Positions 1 to 9,079 of a stretch of 64,000 nucleotides of DNA are shown here, in pieces (the stretch's first letter is position 1; each line of letters opens with the position of its first letter). The stretch is from NCBI GenBank assembly GCA_001970955.1, contig MPUH01000040.1, positions 1 to 64,000 on the forward strand. Reading direction: 5' to 3'. The position numbers and the translations under genes were made by a program. The notes beneath the pieces were generated by a model that saw only the letters and a list, made by a program, of their open reading frames with translations, was not told where the DNA came from and made no database searches. Origin of the DNA: Stentor coeruleus. Its lineage: Eukaryota; Ciliophora; Heterotrichea; Heterotrichida; Stentoridae.

Positions 1-9
1 GAGGTTTCC

Positions 10-33
10 CTGGAGAGTTTGGCAACTCTCCAG
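10..33. other. 10-bp perfect inverted repeat with 4-nt loop
   Basis: The arms CTGGAGAGTT and AACTCTCCAG pair perfectly around a TGGC loop. It is unusually GC-rich for this window and lies about 100 bp before the first coding region. As RNA on either strand it would fold into a stable hairpin. It is not the canonical replication-dependent histone stem-loop (6-bp stem). It could be a 3'-end signal of a gene to the left of the window; function unknown. Confidence 0.5.
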
Positions 34-137
34 AAAAACCGAAATCCTAATATCATTAAAATAAAATCTAATTATCCTAAACTCTTATCTCTTAAAATCC
101 CACATAAATTTTCTTTATCCTTTTTTTTTTAGTAAAA

Positions 138-572
138 ATGAAATCACAACTAAAAGAGTCATGCTCATTAAAAAAACTTACTGAATCTGCAGATATGGAA
201 AGTACAAGAAGTTGTGTAGTGCCAATTATGAAAAAAGTTAGGTTTATATTAAGTGAATGTTCAACAAGGAGACTAAGTCTTTATTTGGATGATGATTTTT
301 ATAAAACTCAAGGCACTTTAAATGAGAAATTTAAGACTTTATCAATCGATAAAGAGCATTTATTTGATGAATTAGCTTCTTTAAAGGAAAAAATTCAAGA
401 AATAAACTCTCAGCTTGATACTAGCTTAGAAGAACTAAAGAAAAAAGAGGAAAAGAACAAAATGCTAATTGGTATTATTAAGAAAATTGAACAAAGGGCT
501 TTGGTAACTGAAGACAGTTTTAAAGAAAAGCATCAAAGTTGGCTTTGCATAAATTCTTGCTTAATAGTATAA
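138..572 (+). CDS. hypothetical coiled-coil protein, 144 aa
   Basis: I do not recognise this protein. It opens with an ATG after a T-rich stretch ending in AGTAAAA and ends at TAA. The first 50 residues are Ser/Cys/Arg-rich. From about residue 55 to 120 the sequence is a charged Glu/Lys/Leu helix with heptad-like spacing (for example LFDELASLKEKIQEIN), so a coiled coil is predicted. No catalytic motif, signal peptide or membrane segment is visible. The C-terminus is short and Cys-containing (CINSCLIV). The gene could be a short structural protein of the cortex or the end piece of a larger spliced gene, but I see no 15-nt intron that would extend it. Confidence 0.55.
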   Translation: MKSQLKESCSLKKLTESADMESTRSCVVPIMKKVRFILSECSTRRLSLYLDDDFYKTQGTLNEKFKTLSIDKEHLFDELASLKEKIQEINSQLDTSLEELKKKEEKNKMLIGIIKKIEQRALVTEDSFKEKHQSWLCINSCLIV

Positions 573-1099
573 ATGGTCTAACTAATCTAACTAAAAAGTT
601 TATCATAATCATACATTTTTAATATCCATATCTTTTCTATTATAAAAAGCTGATTAAAGCTGATTTTTATGACAAGCTATTTTATTTATCATGAAAACCA
701 ATCTATAAAACTTATCTTGCATATAAAAAATACATAATATATAATAAACCCAATTTCCCATGATTTTTACACTTAATCCATACATAAAATGCACATTATC
801 CAACACAAAATAATATTCTCCTATAAATCTTATAAATATTTTCCTTATACATAATCATTATACATATTCCTTCTATCCAAAAACAAAAAACCCCATTATT
901 TTCCTAAAACCCCTTAACCCCTTCACTTCTTTCCTAAAACTTTAATAATCATATTTTCTCTCTTCAAACACCCTTTTAAACCTACCTAAAACCCAAAAAA
1001 CTTTTCTTTAATCTCCATCTTCTTATCCATTTACACAATGGTAAAAGCCACTTAATATCAACTACATGGATAATTTCATAAATTTCTCTTTTGATTATA
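573..1099. other. spacer, no gene seen
   Basis: AT-rich. The left part (to about 720) is mixed, the right part (about 740-1050) is strongly A/C-rich on the + strand, as in the 5' flank of other genes here. No RNA gene or long open frame. Confidence 0.6.
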
Positions 1100-1354
1100 A
1101 TGGGTAATTGTTGTGATACAATCGAGTCTCACTTAATAGAACTAAACCTTTATGAAGACCAAATTAGTACAATGGCTTATAGTCATGAACAAAGTAACTG
1201 TGATGACCTTTACGCAACAGGAAAATATGATGAAAAAATAATGAGGAAATATTTCAAACATCGTAAAAACAACAGCAAGTTAAACACTATTATCGAAGAT
1301 AGGCAAGAAGATTCTTCAACGCCTTTGTTTTTTTATCATAAGAAAAATAATTAA
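1100..1354 (+). CDS. small N-terminally acylated protein (MGNCC), 84 aa
   Basis: The start is the ATG at 1100, giving MGNCCDTIES; the upstream in-frame TTG at 1091 is not used because Gly2 followed by Cys4 and Cys5 is a classic N-myristoylation plus palmitoylation signature. The rest is hydrophilic, with a basic stretch near residue 50-60 (KYFKHRKNN) that could add membrane charge contact, and ends KKNN. No enzymatic domain. Family knowledge says such proteins anchor on the cytosolic face of membranes. Three other genes here (ending near 24.0, 25.0 and 46.8 kb) share the MG-C start but not this body. Function unknown. Confidence 0.65.
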   Translation: MGNCCDTIESHLIELNLYEDQISTMAYSHEQSNCDDLYATGKYDEKIMRKYFKHRKNNSKLNTIIEDRQEDSSTPLFFYHKKNN

Positions 1355-1522
1355 GTATAAAAGCATATTTTGATTATACATAGATTGCAGATAAGATTAT
1401 AGATTAAAACATACATATCTTAAGTATTTATATAGGGAACATTTTTTTATGTTAGGGATTCGAGGCCTGCCGGCCATTTATTTGATTTCACAAAGGTAAT
1501 ATAATTGATTTTTATTTCAAAT

Positions 1523-3373
1523 ATGAGCTATACTGAAGCTTCATCTGATTTTCAAGAGTCTCTATTTATTTTACGTCAAATATCTTTACAAGGTTCAATT
1601 TCAGAGCTTTGGAACCGAAGTCCTCAAGGAAAACCTTTACTACTAAGAATGCAATCAATGCTCCCACAGTTTAAAATCACTTCTGAGGTATTAAAACAGC
1701 TGTGGACTCTCAGTAGTTCTGAGAATCCTAAAAATTCAAGTGTCTGTACATCGTATAAATATAGCCCTGAGCATTTTCTCAGTCTTAAAGTTACTGAAGT
1801 CCACAGCGTAACTCGCGGGCAAGTCATCCCCCCAGCTGATTATTTACTGTATTTATCCCCACAAACTCCAGGTATAAGTCCTGAAAGGTTGAAATCTGAA
1901 GAAAAACATTTTGAAAAAATGATGAAAAGTATAGAAAGGCATATAATACGAGAACAGTTTTTAGAACCTTTAGATATATGCAGGACTTTACTCATTTTTG
2001 CCGCTGATAAAATATCTCAGAAACTCCAAATTAAATGTGAAATTTTACACCCATCAGTGTCTTTTCAATTCACTCCGATTTCCCCGCTAAAGCTTGTATC
2101 CACACCGTTAAGTGTTAGATTAACTCAAAATAAGCCAACACAAAATAAGCGCGAAAAATTCCAAGCTGGATATTTGACTATGGATCAAGCAGGTCGGGTA
2201 TTACCAATGCTCCCATCTGATCCGTTAGCTTATAAATATCCTATTGTTGGTATATGGGTTACTAATATTCCAGAGTCACAGAATATTAAAGCATGTCCGA
2301 TTATGCATCCACTTGTATGGGCTAATTGTGTGCAGTTTATTGAGAATACAAATATAAAAGATAAAATTTCACCTTGTCTTGAGGATAATTCGTTTTTGTT
2401 TTTGCATTTCGCTGGAAAACCGAAGTTTTATGAAGCTTGCACACTTGATAACCCTTGTTGGAAAACATCGAAGTTTTGTACTGAGATTGCTAGGGAAGAT
2501 GGGTGCTTTAATCCTTGCTATGCAACTTTTATCAGAGAAGATCAATCGAGTAGTTCACTGGAAATGTCGATTAATTTACCTAGGGCTATAAATACATCTT
2601 ATGCACCAAGCGGAAGTTTTAGAGTGAATATACCCCCTTCGTATTCTAAACCTCCAAGACAAAGCTCAAGTCCATTAGGGGCTATGTCTAACCGATCCTC
2701 AGAAAGTTTCAAAGGTATGTTTTCCCCTAACGCTGAAAGGATAATCTCAGATCAAAACAAGAAACTAGCTGAGCTACAACAGCAAATCTTAGAACTCCAA
2801 GCACATCTTTTCAATAACAACACTCCTAAATGTAAAAGACAAACATCTGTAGGAAGTTTCCAAAGTTCATTTACCCCTAATCATTTTACTTCAAACCCTC
2901 AGCCAGACAAACAATATTCAAATGCTGAAACAAGTTGTAGAGAACTATTCCAAGAAACCCCTCGGCTTAAAAAGTCTATATCAACAACAGCAGATATTGG
3001 ATTGATTCAAAAAAATAAAGATCTTGAAAATAAATGTAATAAAACACCAAAAAATAAGTTTCAAGAAACCCCAACACGTAAAAATCAAAGTTCAAATCCA
3101 AATGAGATGATAAATATTATGGATTTAAATAGTAAAATTGGGGATAAAAAAGTTGAAGCTTCTGAGAAAAAAACTGTTTATAATCCACTTAGGTATAGTA
3201 ATACATCACCTGAACCTTCACCACAGCCATATCAAATAAAACCAAAAGTTCCACAGAATGAAAGCGATAAGTCTATTTACGTACCTAAAATACAATATGA
3301 TTCTGGAAGTGAAAGTAGTTGTGATAATGAAGAAATTGAAGCAGTAGAAAGGAAGTATTTATATCAAAACTAG
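1523..3373 (+). CDS. STIL: STIL/Ana2-like centriole duplication protein, 616 aa
   Basis: The central part carries the STIL N-terminal-region signature: GYLTMDQ (about residue 215), LPSDP, then YPIVGIWV and HPLVWANCVQFI, which line up in order with human GYLTMDE, ESDP, LPLVGIWL and SPQVWACCLRYI. A second block near residue 405, FSPNAERIISDQNKKLAEL, matches the conserved short coiled coil of STIL (LSPDAYRFLTEQDRQLRLL). The C-terminal third is low-complexity, Ser/Pro/Lys-rich, and ends in an acidic stretch followed by VERKYLYQN, a possible degenerate STAN region. STIL/Ana2/SAS-5 is activated by PLK4 and recruits SAS-6 in cartwheel assembly at the new centriole or basal body. I chose ATG 1523 over an in-frame TTG at 1505. 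It is the first of three tandem + strand genes with LSM2 and centrin. Confidence 0.8.
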   Translation: MSYTEASSDFQESLFILRQISLQGSISELWNRSPQGKPLLLRMQSMLPQFKITSEVLKQLWTLSSSENPKNSSVCTSYKYSPEHFLSLKVTEVHSVTRGQVIPPADYLLYLSPQTPGISPERLKSEEKHFEKMMKSIERHIIREQFLEPLDICRTLLIFAADKISQKLQIKCEILHPSVSFQFTPISPLKLVSTPLSVRLTQNKPTQNKREKFQAGYLTMDQAGRVLPMLPSDPLAYKYPIVGIWVTNIPESQNIKACPIMHPLVWANCVQFIENTNIKDKISPCLEDNSFLFLHFAGKPKFYEACTLDNPCWKTSKFCTEIAREDGCFNPCYATFIREDQSSSSLEMSINLPRAINTSYAPSGSFRVNIPPSYSKPPRQSSSPLGAMSNRSSESFKGMFSPNAERIISDQNKKLAELQQQILELQAHLFNNNTPKCKRQTSVGSFQSSFTPNHFTSNPQPDKQYSNAETSCRELFQETPRLKKSISTTADIGLIQKNKDLENKCNKTPKNKFQETPTRKNQSSNPNEMINIMDLNSKIGDKKVEASEKKTVYNPLRYSNTSPEPSPQPYQIKPKVPQNESDKSIYVPKIQYDSGSESSCDNEEIEAVERKYLYQN

Positions 3374-3669
3374 ATAATTAATTGTTTGTGATTTAAAATT
3401 TTATTAAAGACTTTAGGATTTTATATGTATTTGTATTATTGATTAGGTGTGTGCTTGTTAGGTTTTATAGTTAGATTTATATATTAAAACAGATGCTAAT
3501 TTTTAATATGACTAATAATAAACATACAAACTTGAAACTAGTTAGTAACTATAAAAAAATGCCTATCTTTAATTATTATCACAAACTCATAAAATCTCAA
3601 TCCTAATTCTTATCAATCAAAAATAAAACTAGTCAAACCAATACTTATCCTATTAAAAAGCTTTAAAAA

Positions 3670-3951
3670 ATGTCATTGTTCATGCACCCAGTCCTTAAGA
3701 GCTTAGCTGAGCGTAATATAAGAATCAAAGTTACTCTTAAAAACGATATAATCATAACAGGGCGTTTAACATACGTAGACTCCAATCTAAATCTCCAATT
3801 AAGTGACTGTTCAAGCGAAAGTCCCTACCTCGGTGGTCTAATAAAATGTTTTATTCGTGGGAGTTCCACAAAATTCATCTCCCTAAGCCAAGACGACTGT
3901 TCATACGTTTTATTCGAGCAACTAATACAAAAAGAAGGTCAGTTCGTCTAA
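3670..3951 (+). CDS. LSM2: U6 snRNA-associated Sm-like protein LSm2
   Basis: The 93-residue protein has one Sm fold. Sm1 is visible as VTLKNDIIITGRLTYVDSNLNLQL (residues 20-43, compare LKNDLSICGTLHSVDQYLNIKL in human LSm2), and Sm2 as LIKCFIRGSSTKFISL (compare VKNCFIRGSVVRYVQL). The CFIRG signature is specific to LSm2 rather than SmD1 or other Sm proteins. LSm2 is part of the LSm2-8 ring on the 3' end of U6 snRNA and of the LSm1-7 mRNA-decay ring. Length matches the family (about 95 aa). The stop lies only 37 bp before the centrin ATG, on the same strand. Confidence 0.9.
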   Translation: MSLFMHPVLKSLAERNIRIKVTLKNDIIITGRLTYVDSNLNLQLSDCSSESPYLGGLIKCFIRGSSTKFISLSQDDCSYVLFEQLIQKEGQFV

Positions 3952-3988
3952 GCCACTCACTAAACAAATTCTTAGGTATAATAATTAA

Positions 3989-4492
3989 ATGTCCTCATCA
4001 ATAAGAAGACCTCCAACAAAAATTCAAAGAAAAGGTAGGACTGAGCTTACTGAAGAACAAAGGCAAGAAATCAAAGAAGCCTTTGATCTTTTTGATACCG
4101 ATGGATCAGGGAGTATTGATTCTAAAGAATTAAAAGTTGCCATGAGAGCTCTTGGTTTTGAACCACGTAAAGAAGAAGTTAAAAGAATGATAAGTGAAAT
4201 GGATAAAGACGGCTCTGGGACTATAGAATATGGAGAATTTGAAGAGATGATGGCGGCTAAAATGGCTGAAAGAGACCCTCGTGAAGAGATCCTTAAAGCA
4301 TTTAAGCTTTTTGATGATGATAATACAGGGAAAATATCTTTTAAAAACTTGAAAAGGGTTGCAAGAGAACTTGGTGAGACTATGACTGATGAAGAACTTA
4401 TGGAAATGATTGAAGAAGCAGATAGGGATGGAGATGGGGAGATAAGTCAGGAAGAGTTTTTGAGGATTATGAAGAAAACTAACCTTTTTTAG
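3989..4492 (+). CDS. centrin
   Basis: 167 residues with a short basic N-terminus ([16 protein letters not shown]) and four EF-hands in centrin order. Loops are [12 protein letters not shown] (EF1), [12 protein letters not shown] (EF2), [12 protein letters not shown] (EF3) and [12 protein letters not shown] (EF4). EF1, EF2 and EF4 have full acidic coordination with Glu at position 12; EF3 ends in Asn, so it probably binds calcium weakly or not at all. Centrins form contractile or scaffolding filaments at basal bodies and, in heterotrichs, in cortical myonemes. The N-terminal extension and [14 protein letters not shown] distinguish it from calmodulin. It follows LSM2 by 37 bp and lies close to the STIL-like gene. 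Confidence 0.95.
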   Translation: MSSSIRRPPTKIQRKGRTELTEEQRQEIKEAFDLFDTDGSGSIDSKELKVAMRALGFEPRKEEVKRMISEMDKDGSGTIEYGEFEEMMAAKMAERDPREEILKAFKLFDDDNTGKISFKNLKRVARELGETMTDEELMEMIEEADRDGDGEISQEEFLRIMKKTNLF

Positions 4493-4633
4493 ATTTATGA
4501 TTATAAGGGACATTGGGGTTAGTTTTATGAATATAGAAAATTTAGATATTTTTTAGATGATATTAGAAATACTTATAATGGATTATTGTTTATAGAATAA
4601 AGTTTTTATAGGTTTTTGCATATATTTTACTAA

Positions 4634-5641
4634 ATGGACTATGAAGCACATATAAGAGTGATTATGTTTGGTGATAGTAACTGTTCAGATAGAGAAAATA
4701 CGTATTTTTTGAAGGATTATTGCATTGATGAGTTTTGTATTGCCCTTTTACATCAATTAAGCCTTGTGTATTTGCATAGATTAGACTTTAAGAGTTTAGT
4801 TAGAGATGTGCTTTTTACGATAAAGGATGATTATGCTAGAGATTTTAATATTAAAGAGAAGGGGAAAGTTACAGAGAGTTTTCAAAGGTATTTGGGAAGA
4901 TGTGAAAGTAATAGGAAACCTATGGTTGATGAATTTAAGGCCGAATTTCGGAAGGCTTTTATTGGGTATACGATGGCTAATTCATTGGCTATTAAGAAAC
5001 ATACGGAGGAAGATATTCTTAATTTGACTAAAAAGCTCAGGATCACGCTGATTTATATGATTGCAGGAGCTAATTTTAACTGGAGGATCTTTAATTACGG
5101 CGAGCCAATCTGTGTTATTTTCAAAGAAAAGAATGGTAGATATAGTTCAATCAACAGTGCACACCTAAGTATCTCTAAAACCTCAGACCCAAACAACCCA
5201 AAAAATTATTTCTGGCCCATCTCATGGAATCCGTCTCTTCCCAAAAACATAGATTTTATCAAAAAATTTATTTCTAAAGTTATCGCATATAAAAACACTG
5301 ACCAAAGCATCCAATACAAAATCTTTGACTTTCTTAAACAATATCCCTGGCATTTCGATTTATTCAAACCTTATTTAGAATTCTTAACAAAAGCAAATGG
5401 ATATTCTATTTATTCTATGATAAGGGCTATTGACCCAGAAAAAATATACTGCCGATTCTGTTTCCGTCATATCCCCAAAACTGAAACTTGTTTTACCTGT
5501 TTACTTAAATTAGGCTATATATCAGAGCTTCGCAAGCAAAATTGTAAAGCCTGCAATAAACCTATATCTTCATTACCTTTTATTACTTATGGTCTAACTA
5601 TCATTCACCATACTTGCTTTGGTTATAAACCTCTTAATTAA
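4634..5641 (+). CDS. unknown protein with C-terminal Cys/His zinc-binding cluster
   Basis: 335 residues, not recognised with confidence. The last 70 residues have paired metal ligands: CRFC, CFTC, CKAC and HHTC in a row, which looks like two linked zinc knuckles or a treble-clef-like fold. Near the N-terminus is MFGDSNCSDRENTYF, which resembles the oxyanion/Cys loop of otubain-like (OTU, peptidase C65) deubiquitinases (GDGNCFYR), and the region before the zinc cluster (GEPICVIFKEKNGRYSSIN) could be the equivalent late strand, but the catalytic His is not where an active enzyme would have it. So an inactive OTU-like protein is a weak possibility. Base composition changes inside the gene: the first half is G-rich, the second half C-rich on the coding strand. 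Confidence 0.6.
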   Translation: MDYEAHIRVIMFGDSNCSDRENTYFLKDYCIDEFCIALLHQLSLVYLHRLDFKSLVRDVLFTIKDDYARDFNIKEKGKVTESFQRYLGRCESNRKPMVDEFKAEFRKAFIGYTMANSLAIKKHTEEDILNLTKKLRITLIYMIAGANFNWRIFNYGEPICVIFKEKNGRYSSINSAHLSISKTSDPNNPKNYFWPISWNPSLPKNIDFIKKFISKVIAYKNTDQSIQYKIFDFLKQYPWHFDLFKPYLEFLTKANGYSIYSMIRAIDPEKIYCRFCFRHIPKTETCFTCLLKLGYISELRKQNCKACNKPISSLPFITYGLTIIHHTCFGYKPLN

Positions 5642-6434
5642 ACTTTTTATCTAATAATTCTTCTAAGAATATCGAAAAATGTAAAAGTATTTCTGGTTTA
5701 AATCGGAAAATTGGATATAATTTGTAGTTTATTTGATATTGACCTTGTTGTAATTGAAGTTGAAGAGATTTAATTGTTGGATACTGTTTTAATAACATCA
5801 GAAGACCCTTTATGAGAATGGCTAAGATTTTTAAAGGTAGTATTTGAACTTATGGAATCAATTAGTACAGAAACTGTCTTCTGAGATGCTTAAGGAAAAG
5901 ATACTAGGGATAAAATACTAGTTGTGTATTCTGTTAGTAATTTATTTAGGGTAAATTGATTTAGATGAAAAGAGTTGTAGGGAATTGCTATTAGAAAATA
6001 ATAGATTTTTGTAGGAATTTAGTATAGGTATTGAAAATTGAAGATAGTTTAGAAAGATAATATTTTAAGCTGTTAGTATTTTTACAATACACAAATGATA
6101 TAACAAAAGCGCTAATCTTCTTATTACGAAATCATTCCTCTAAAACTCAATCTTTACCTTTCTAAAAAAATCTATTACCTATATTATTAAAAACAAAAAA
6201 AATGCCAAAAACACTTTCTTCTTTATCCTAACAAAAATTTCAACCTAAAATCTTTATCTAAAAGTTAAATCCGGCCCAAAAAACCATCTAAACTTTAGCA
6301 TCCCTCATTAAAAACCCACAATAAAAATTATCAAAATTCCCAAACCCAAAAGCTACTATTTTCCTAAAATATTAATCCAAATCCTAACATTCAAATAAAA
6401 AGCATATATGCCCACAGGAAAGACTTTATATAAA
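5642..6434. other. convergent spacer with a weak decayed-frame signal
   Basis: G/T-rich to about 6060, then A/C-rich. On the + strand from about 5702 one frame reads coding-like residues (LDIICSLFDIDLVVIEVEE) but is broken by stops of all three kinds. I could not assign a family, and chance is not excluded. No RNA gene seen. Confidence 0.35.
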
Positions 6435-6800
6435 TTATTTTTGTGGAGTATCTAAGTCTATTCCTCTAAGCTGAAATCTTTTTCTTTGGTTGTTGAAGTA
6501 ACTCACATGAAATCTACCTTTTTCATCATACTTCCTTTCAGCTGGAGCTAAGTATTTCATCGCATGCATTTCATATTTCTTGTTTTCAATAAATTTCTCG
6601 TATTTCTTGTTCAATAGTTGCATTTCGCTGTATGCTTTTACTTCAGCTGCACACTTCTTGGAACCTACTCCATTGACTGCCCAGCATTGTACCATGAGTT
6701 CTTCAGCTTCAGAAACTTCTTTTAAGCTTCCGGGAATAATTTTTTTCATGATTCCTTTGACTATTCGCTTGTAAATCATATGTGGCGGAGCTCGTCCCAT
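6435..6800 (-). CDS. small basic protein, possibly mitochondrial, 121 aa
   Basis: ATG start (MGRAPPHMIYKRIVKG) and TAA stop. The protein is Lys/Arg-rich with two cysteines in CWAVNGVGSKKC near residues 39-50, a long charged helix (residues 55-85) and a basic tail. The N-terminal amphipathic basic region and the overall size are like small mitochondrial ribosomal or assembly proteins, but the Cys spacing (ten residues between) does not meet the CX9C rule and I see no second pair. The call of a conserved small protein rests on the clean open frame and ordinary codon use; the mitochondrial suggestion is inference only. Confidence 0.5.
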   Translation of the reverse strand: MGRAPPHMIYKRIVKGIMKKIIPGSLKEVSEAEELMVQCWAVNGVGSKKCAAEVKAYSEMQLLNKKYEKFIENKKYEMHAMKYLAPAERKYDEKGRFHVSYFNNQRKRFQLRGIDLDTPQK

Positions 6801-7180
6801 AATTTTTATATGTAAAAGTTTGAATGTGTATATAAGAATTTGGAATGATATTATTTCATAGGGTTTTCAATCTATAAGTTTATAGTATTATTGTGTTTAG
6901 TAATTATATTCATTTTTTATAAGTCAAAATATATATAATAAACTTTACAATTCTCATAACATCTCAACATCAACTTATTATAAAAATATAAACTTATCTT
7001 AAAGCATTTAATTATCCCAATCAACCTTTAAAATATCACCCATATAATAATCTAATTCCAAGAAACCAAGCTCATATTCCCTTTTCTTTAATAAAAATCA
7101 AACCCACTTCAAATCTCATAAAAAAAATTCAACACCTTCCATCCAATTTACTATCTATAAAAATTTCTCATATAAAACAA
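6801..7180. other. spacer, no gene seen
   Basis: G/T-rich next to the start of the gene on the left (its 5' flank), switching near 6950 to A/C-rich next to the end of the gene on the right. No other signal. Confidence 0.6.
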
Positions 7181-9079
7181 TCAAGGTTCATCTTCATTAC
7201 ACAAATATAAATAATGCGATTGAAGAACTTCAAACGTCTCCTGAATAGTCTCATCATTAAACTCGACAATAAATACAGAATCAGGAACAATCTGTGGAAT
7301 CATCGATTCAGTCTTAACCCTATTCATTGTACCAAAATGCGAGGTAATATTACTATGTGATCTTCTTAAACCATCAAAAATAAACTCAAGTTCTTGAACT
7401 CTAGTTAAGCTAATAACAGAAACCAAATCTGATTTTTTTTGAGATTTCTTAGTTTTTGGTTCTACAGCAACAGTTTCACCCCAACAGTCAATCCGTCTTT
7501 TAGCTTTCCATTCGACTTTTGCAGGTTTATAAGTTTGTGATTTCCTTTTTAAAAAACTATGTCTTGGTTTTCGGCCTTCAAACTGCATATCTAAAACAGC
7601 TAAAGGTTTATTTTGAGTATTTTCACTTTTCACTATTTCTTCAAAAGTGTCAAAAACTGACTCTTTTAAAGGTTTTATTGGTTTGTTGTCTTTGTTATAA
7701 TCTTTTATAGGCTTGATTTCATTAGTTTCTTCTGTTTCATATCTAAAATCATCAGGTTCTTCATTAAAATCATCAGCTTGGGTAGGGTTTTTTAGTTTTG
7801 AAGTCACAGTTTTTGGGTTGTATTTAGCGTTTTGGCCTCTTCGGAGGAAGTTTTTGAAAGTTTTTTTTGGTTTATCTACTTCGATAAACTCAGGTTCTTC
7901 AGGGATTTCTGCAGTTTTTACTGGTTCATCTTCTCTAGATTTTATAGGGCTTGGTTTTTCTATTATTGGTAAGTTTTGTGCTTGAGAAGCATTTGCTAAA
8001 AGTTTTTCCTTTTTTTCATTTGCCGACATAAAAGACTCTAATACTGAGATTTTATGAGCTGGGCCTTGGGGTTTTAAATAACTGGCTGTACGGTAAAGCT
8101 TTTGTATTTCTCGAATAAGTTTAGATTTCATTATAGGAATCTGTCCTGAGACTTGGGTGCTAAGTGAGGAAGTTTGTTCTGAGTTTAGAAGCTCGGTTTT
8201 TAAAGAAGTTAAGTCAGATATCCCTGTTATCAAATACTGGATATCGCGATTTTTCATGATTTTCCTGATTTTCCACCCTTTAGCCAGTGCTAATATATAG
8301 CATTTCGCTCGACTCCTTTCATTTATCATAACCTCATAAGCATTTCTAACCTTAAACCCTCTCCACACTTTCTGTATATAAATAGCTGAGTATTCCCTAA
8401 ACATCTCCATAATCTGCTGTTTTTCTTTCTTCCTAAACAACACCCAAATCCTTAAAGCTCTTAATATTTTATAAGGGGCAAAAAGTATTTTAATCCTCTT
8501 AGCAATCTCTCTAAGTTTCACAAGTTTCATTTTCCTTAAATACCTTTCCCATAAAGGGATAAATTTCTTCCTTTGTAGCCATCCTCGTATAGTTTTTTGT
8601 ATTTTTATTGCAGACTTTTTCCTTTTTTCCATCAAAATTTCTTTTTCCTTAGCTTTTTGTTTGAATTCCAACAACTGAGCCTGTTTCGTGAGTTTTTGTG
8701 TTTGAGTTTTTGTTGATAAAGTATTTATTAAAGTTCTATCAGGATTTATGAACTGGTCATATGATATTGGCCCTGTTGACATAAGTTTAGGATCTTTTAT
8801 TGTATAAGCAAATGATTCATTTAATTTTAAAGGATTGGCTAAGGTTGTTGAAGAATATGCTGGAGATTTACTTCTAAAATTTGGCCCGGTGTAAGTGTTT
8901 TGGAGAGGAATATTTTGTGATGAATAAAGTTGTGGATCTTGGATGTTACGAATTGGGGATTTACTTTGGGTTCCTGGGTGGAAACTAAGAAAATTTGCTG
9001 ATTGGTAGATGCTTTGGGCGGATTTGTAAGTGTTCATAGGCTTTTCGAAGAAATATTCGAAAGGAGGTGGCTTGCTCAT
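7181..9079 (-). CDS. IQ-motif protein, 632 aa
   Basis: Three IQ-type calmodulin-binding motifs are visible: AIKIQKTIRGWLQRKKF (about residues 157-173), AIYIQKVWRGFKVRNAY (about 227-243) and a weaker CYILALAKGWKIRKIM (about 258-273). They sit in a basic helical block (residues 130-280). The N-terminal 130 residues are Ser/Pro/Asn-rich and the part after 330 is acidic/basic low complexity with SFLKRKSQTYKP-type basic patches. The last 60 residues look ordered (SVFIVEFNDETIQETFEVL). Such proteins in ciliates are usually calmodulin- or centrin-binding scaffolds of the cortex or axoneme; the nearby centrin gene makes this plausible but the link is inference. ATG start, 5' flank G/T-rich on the + strand. 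Confidence 0.7.
   Translation of the reverse strand: MSKPPPFEYFFEKPMNTYKSAQSIYQSANFLSFHPGTQSKSPIRNIQDPQLYSSQNIPLQNTYTGPNFRSKSPAYSSTTLANPLKLNESFAYTIKDPKLMSTGPISYDQFINPDRTLINTLSTKTQTQKLTKQAQLLEFKQKAKEKEILMEKRKKSAIKIQKTIRGWLQRKKFIPLWERYLRKMKLVKLREIAKRIKILFAPYKILRALRIWVLFRKKEKQQIMEMFREYSAIYIQKVWRGFKVRNAYEVMINERSRAKCYILALAKGWKIRKIMKNRDIQYLITGISDLTSLKTELLNSEQTSSLSTQVSGQIPIMKSKLIREIQKLYRTASYLKPQGPAHKISVLESFMSANEKKEKLLANASQAQNLPIIEKPSPIKSREDEPVKTAEIPEEPEFIEVDKPKKTFKNFLRRGQNAKYNPKTVTSKLKNPTQADDFNEEPDDFRYETEETNEIKPIKDYNKDNKPIKPLKESVFDTFEEIVKSENTQNKPLAVLDMQFEGRKPRHSFLKRKSQTYKPAKVEWKAKRRIDCWGETVAVEPKTKKSQKKSDLVSVISLTRVQELEFIFDGLRRSHSNITSHFGTMNRVKTESMIPQIVPDSVFIVEFNDETIQETFEVLQSHYLYLCNEDEP

Noticed and set aside
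1091-1099. TTG as start for the MGNCC protein
   Set aside because: The ATG at 1100 exposes Gly2-Asn-Cys-Cys acylation signature; ciliates use ATG.
1462-1480. GC-rich GGCCTGCCGGCC motif before the STIL-like gene
   Set aside because: Not a perfect palindrome, a single occurrence, and no known factor assigned; may be chance.
4130-4513. 127-codon minus-strand frame
   Set aside because: Shadow of centrin, which is certain on the + strand.
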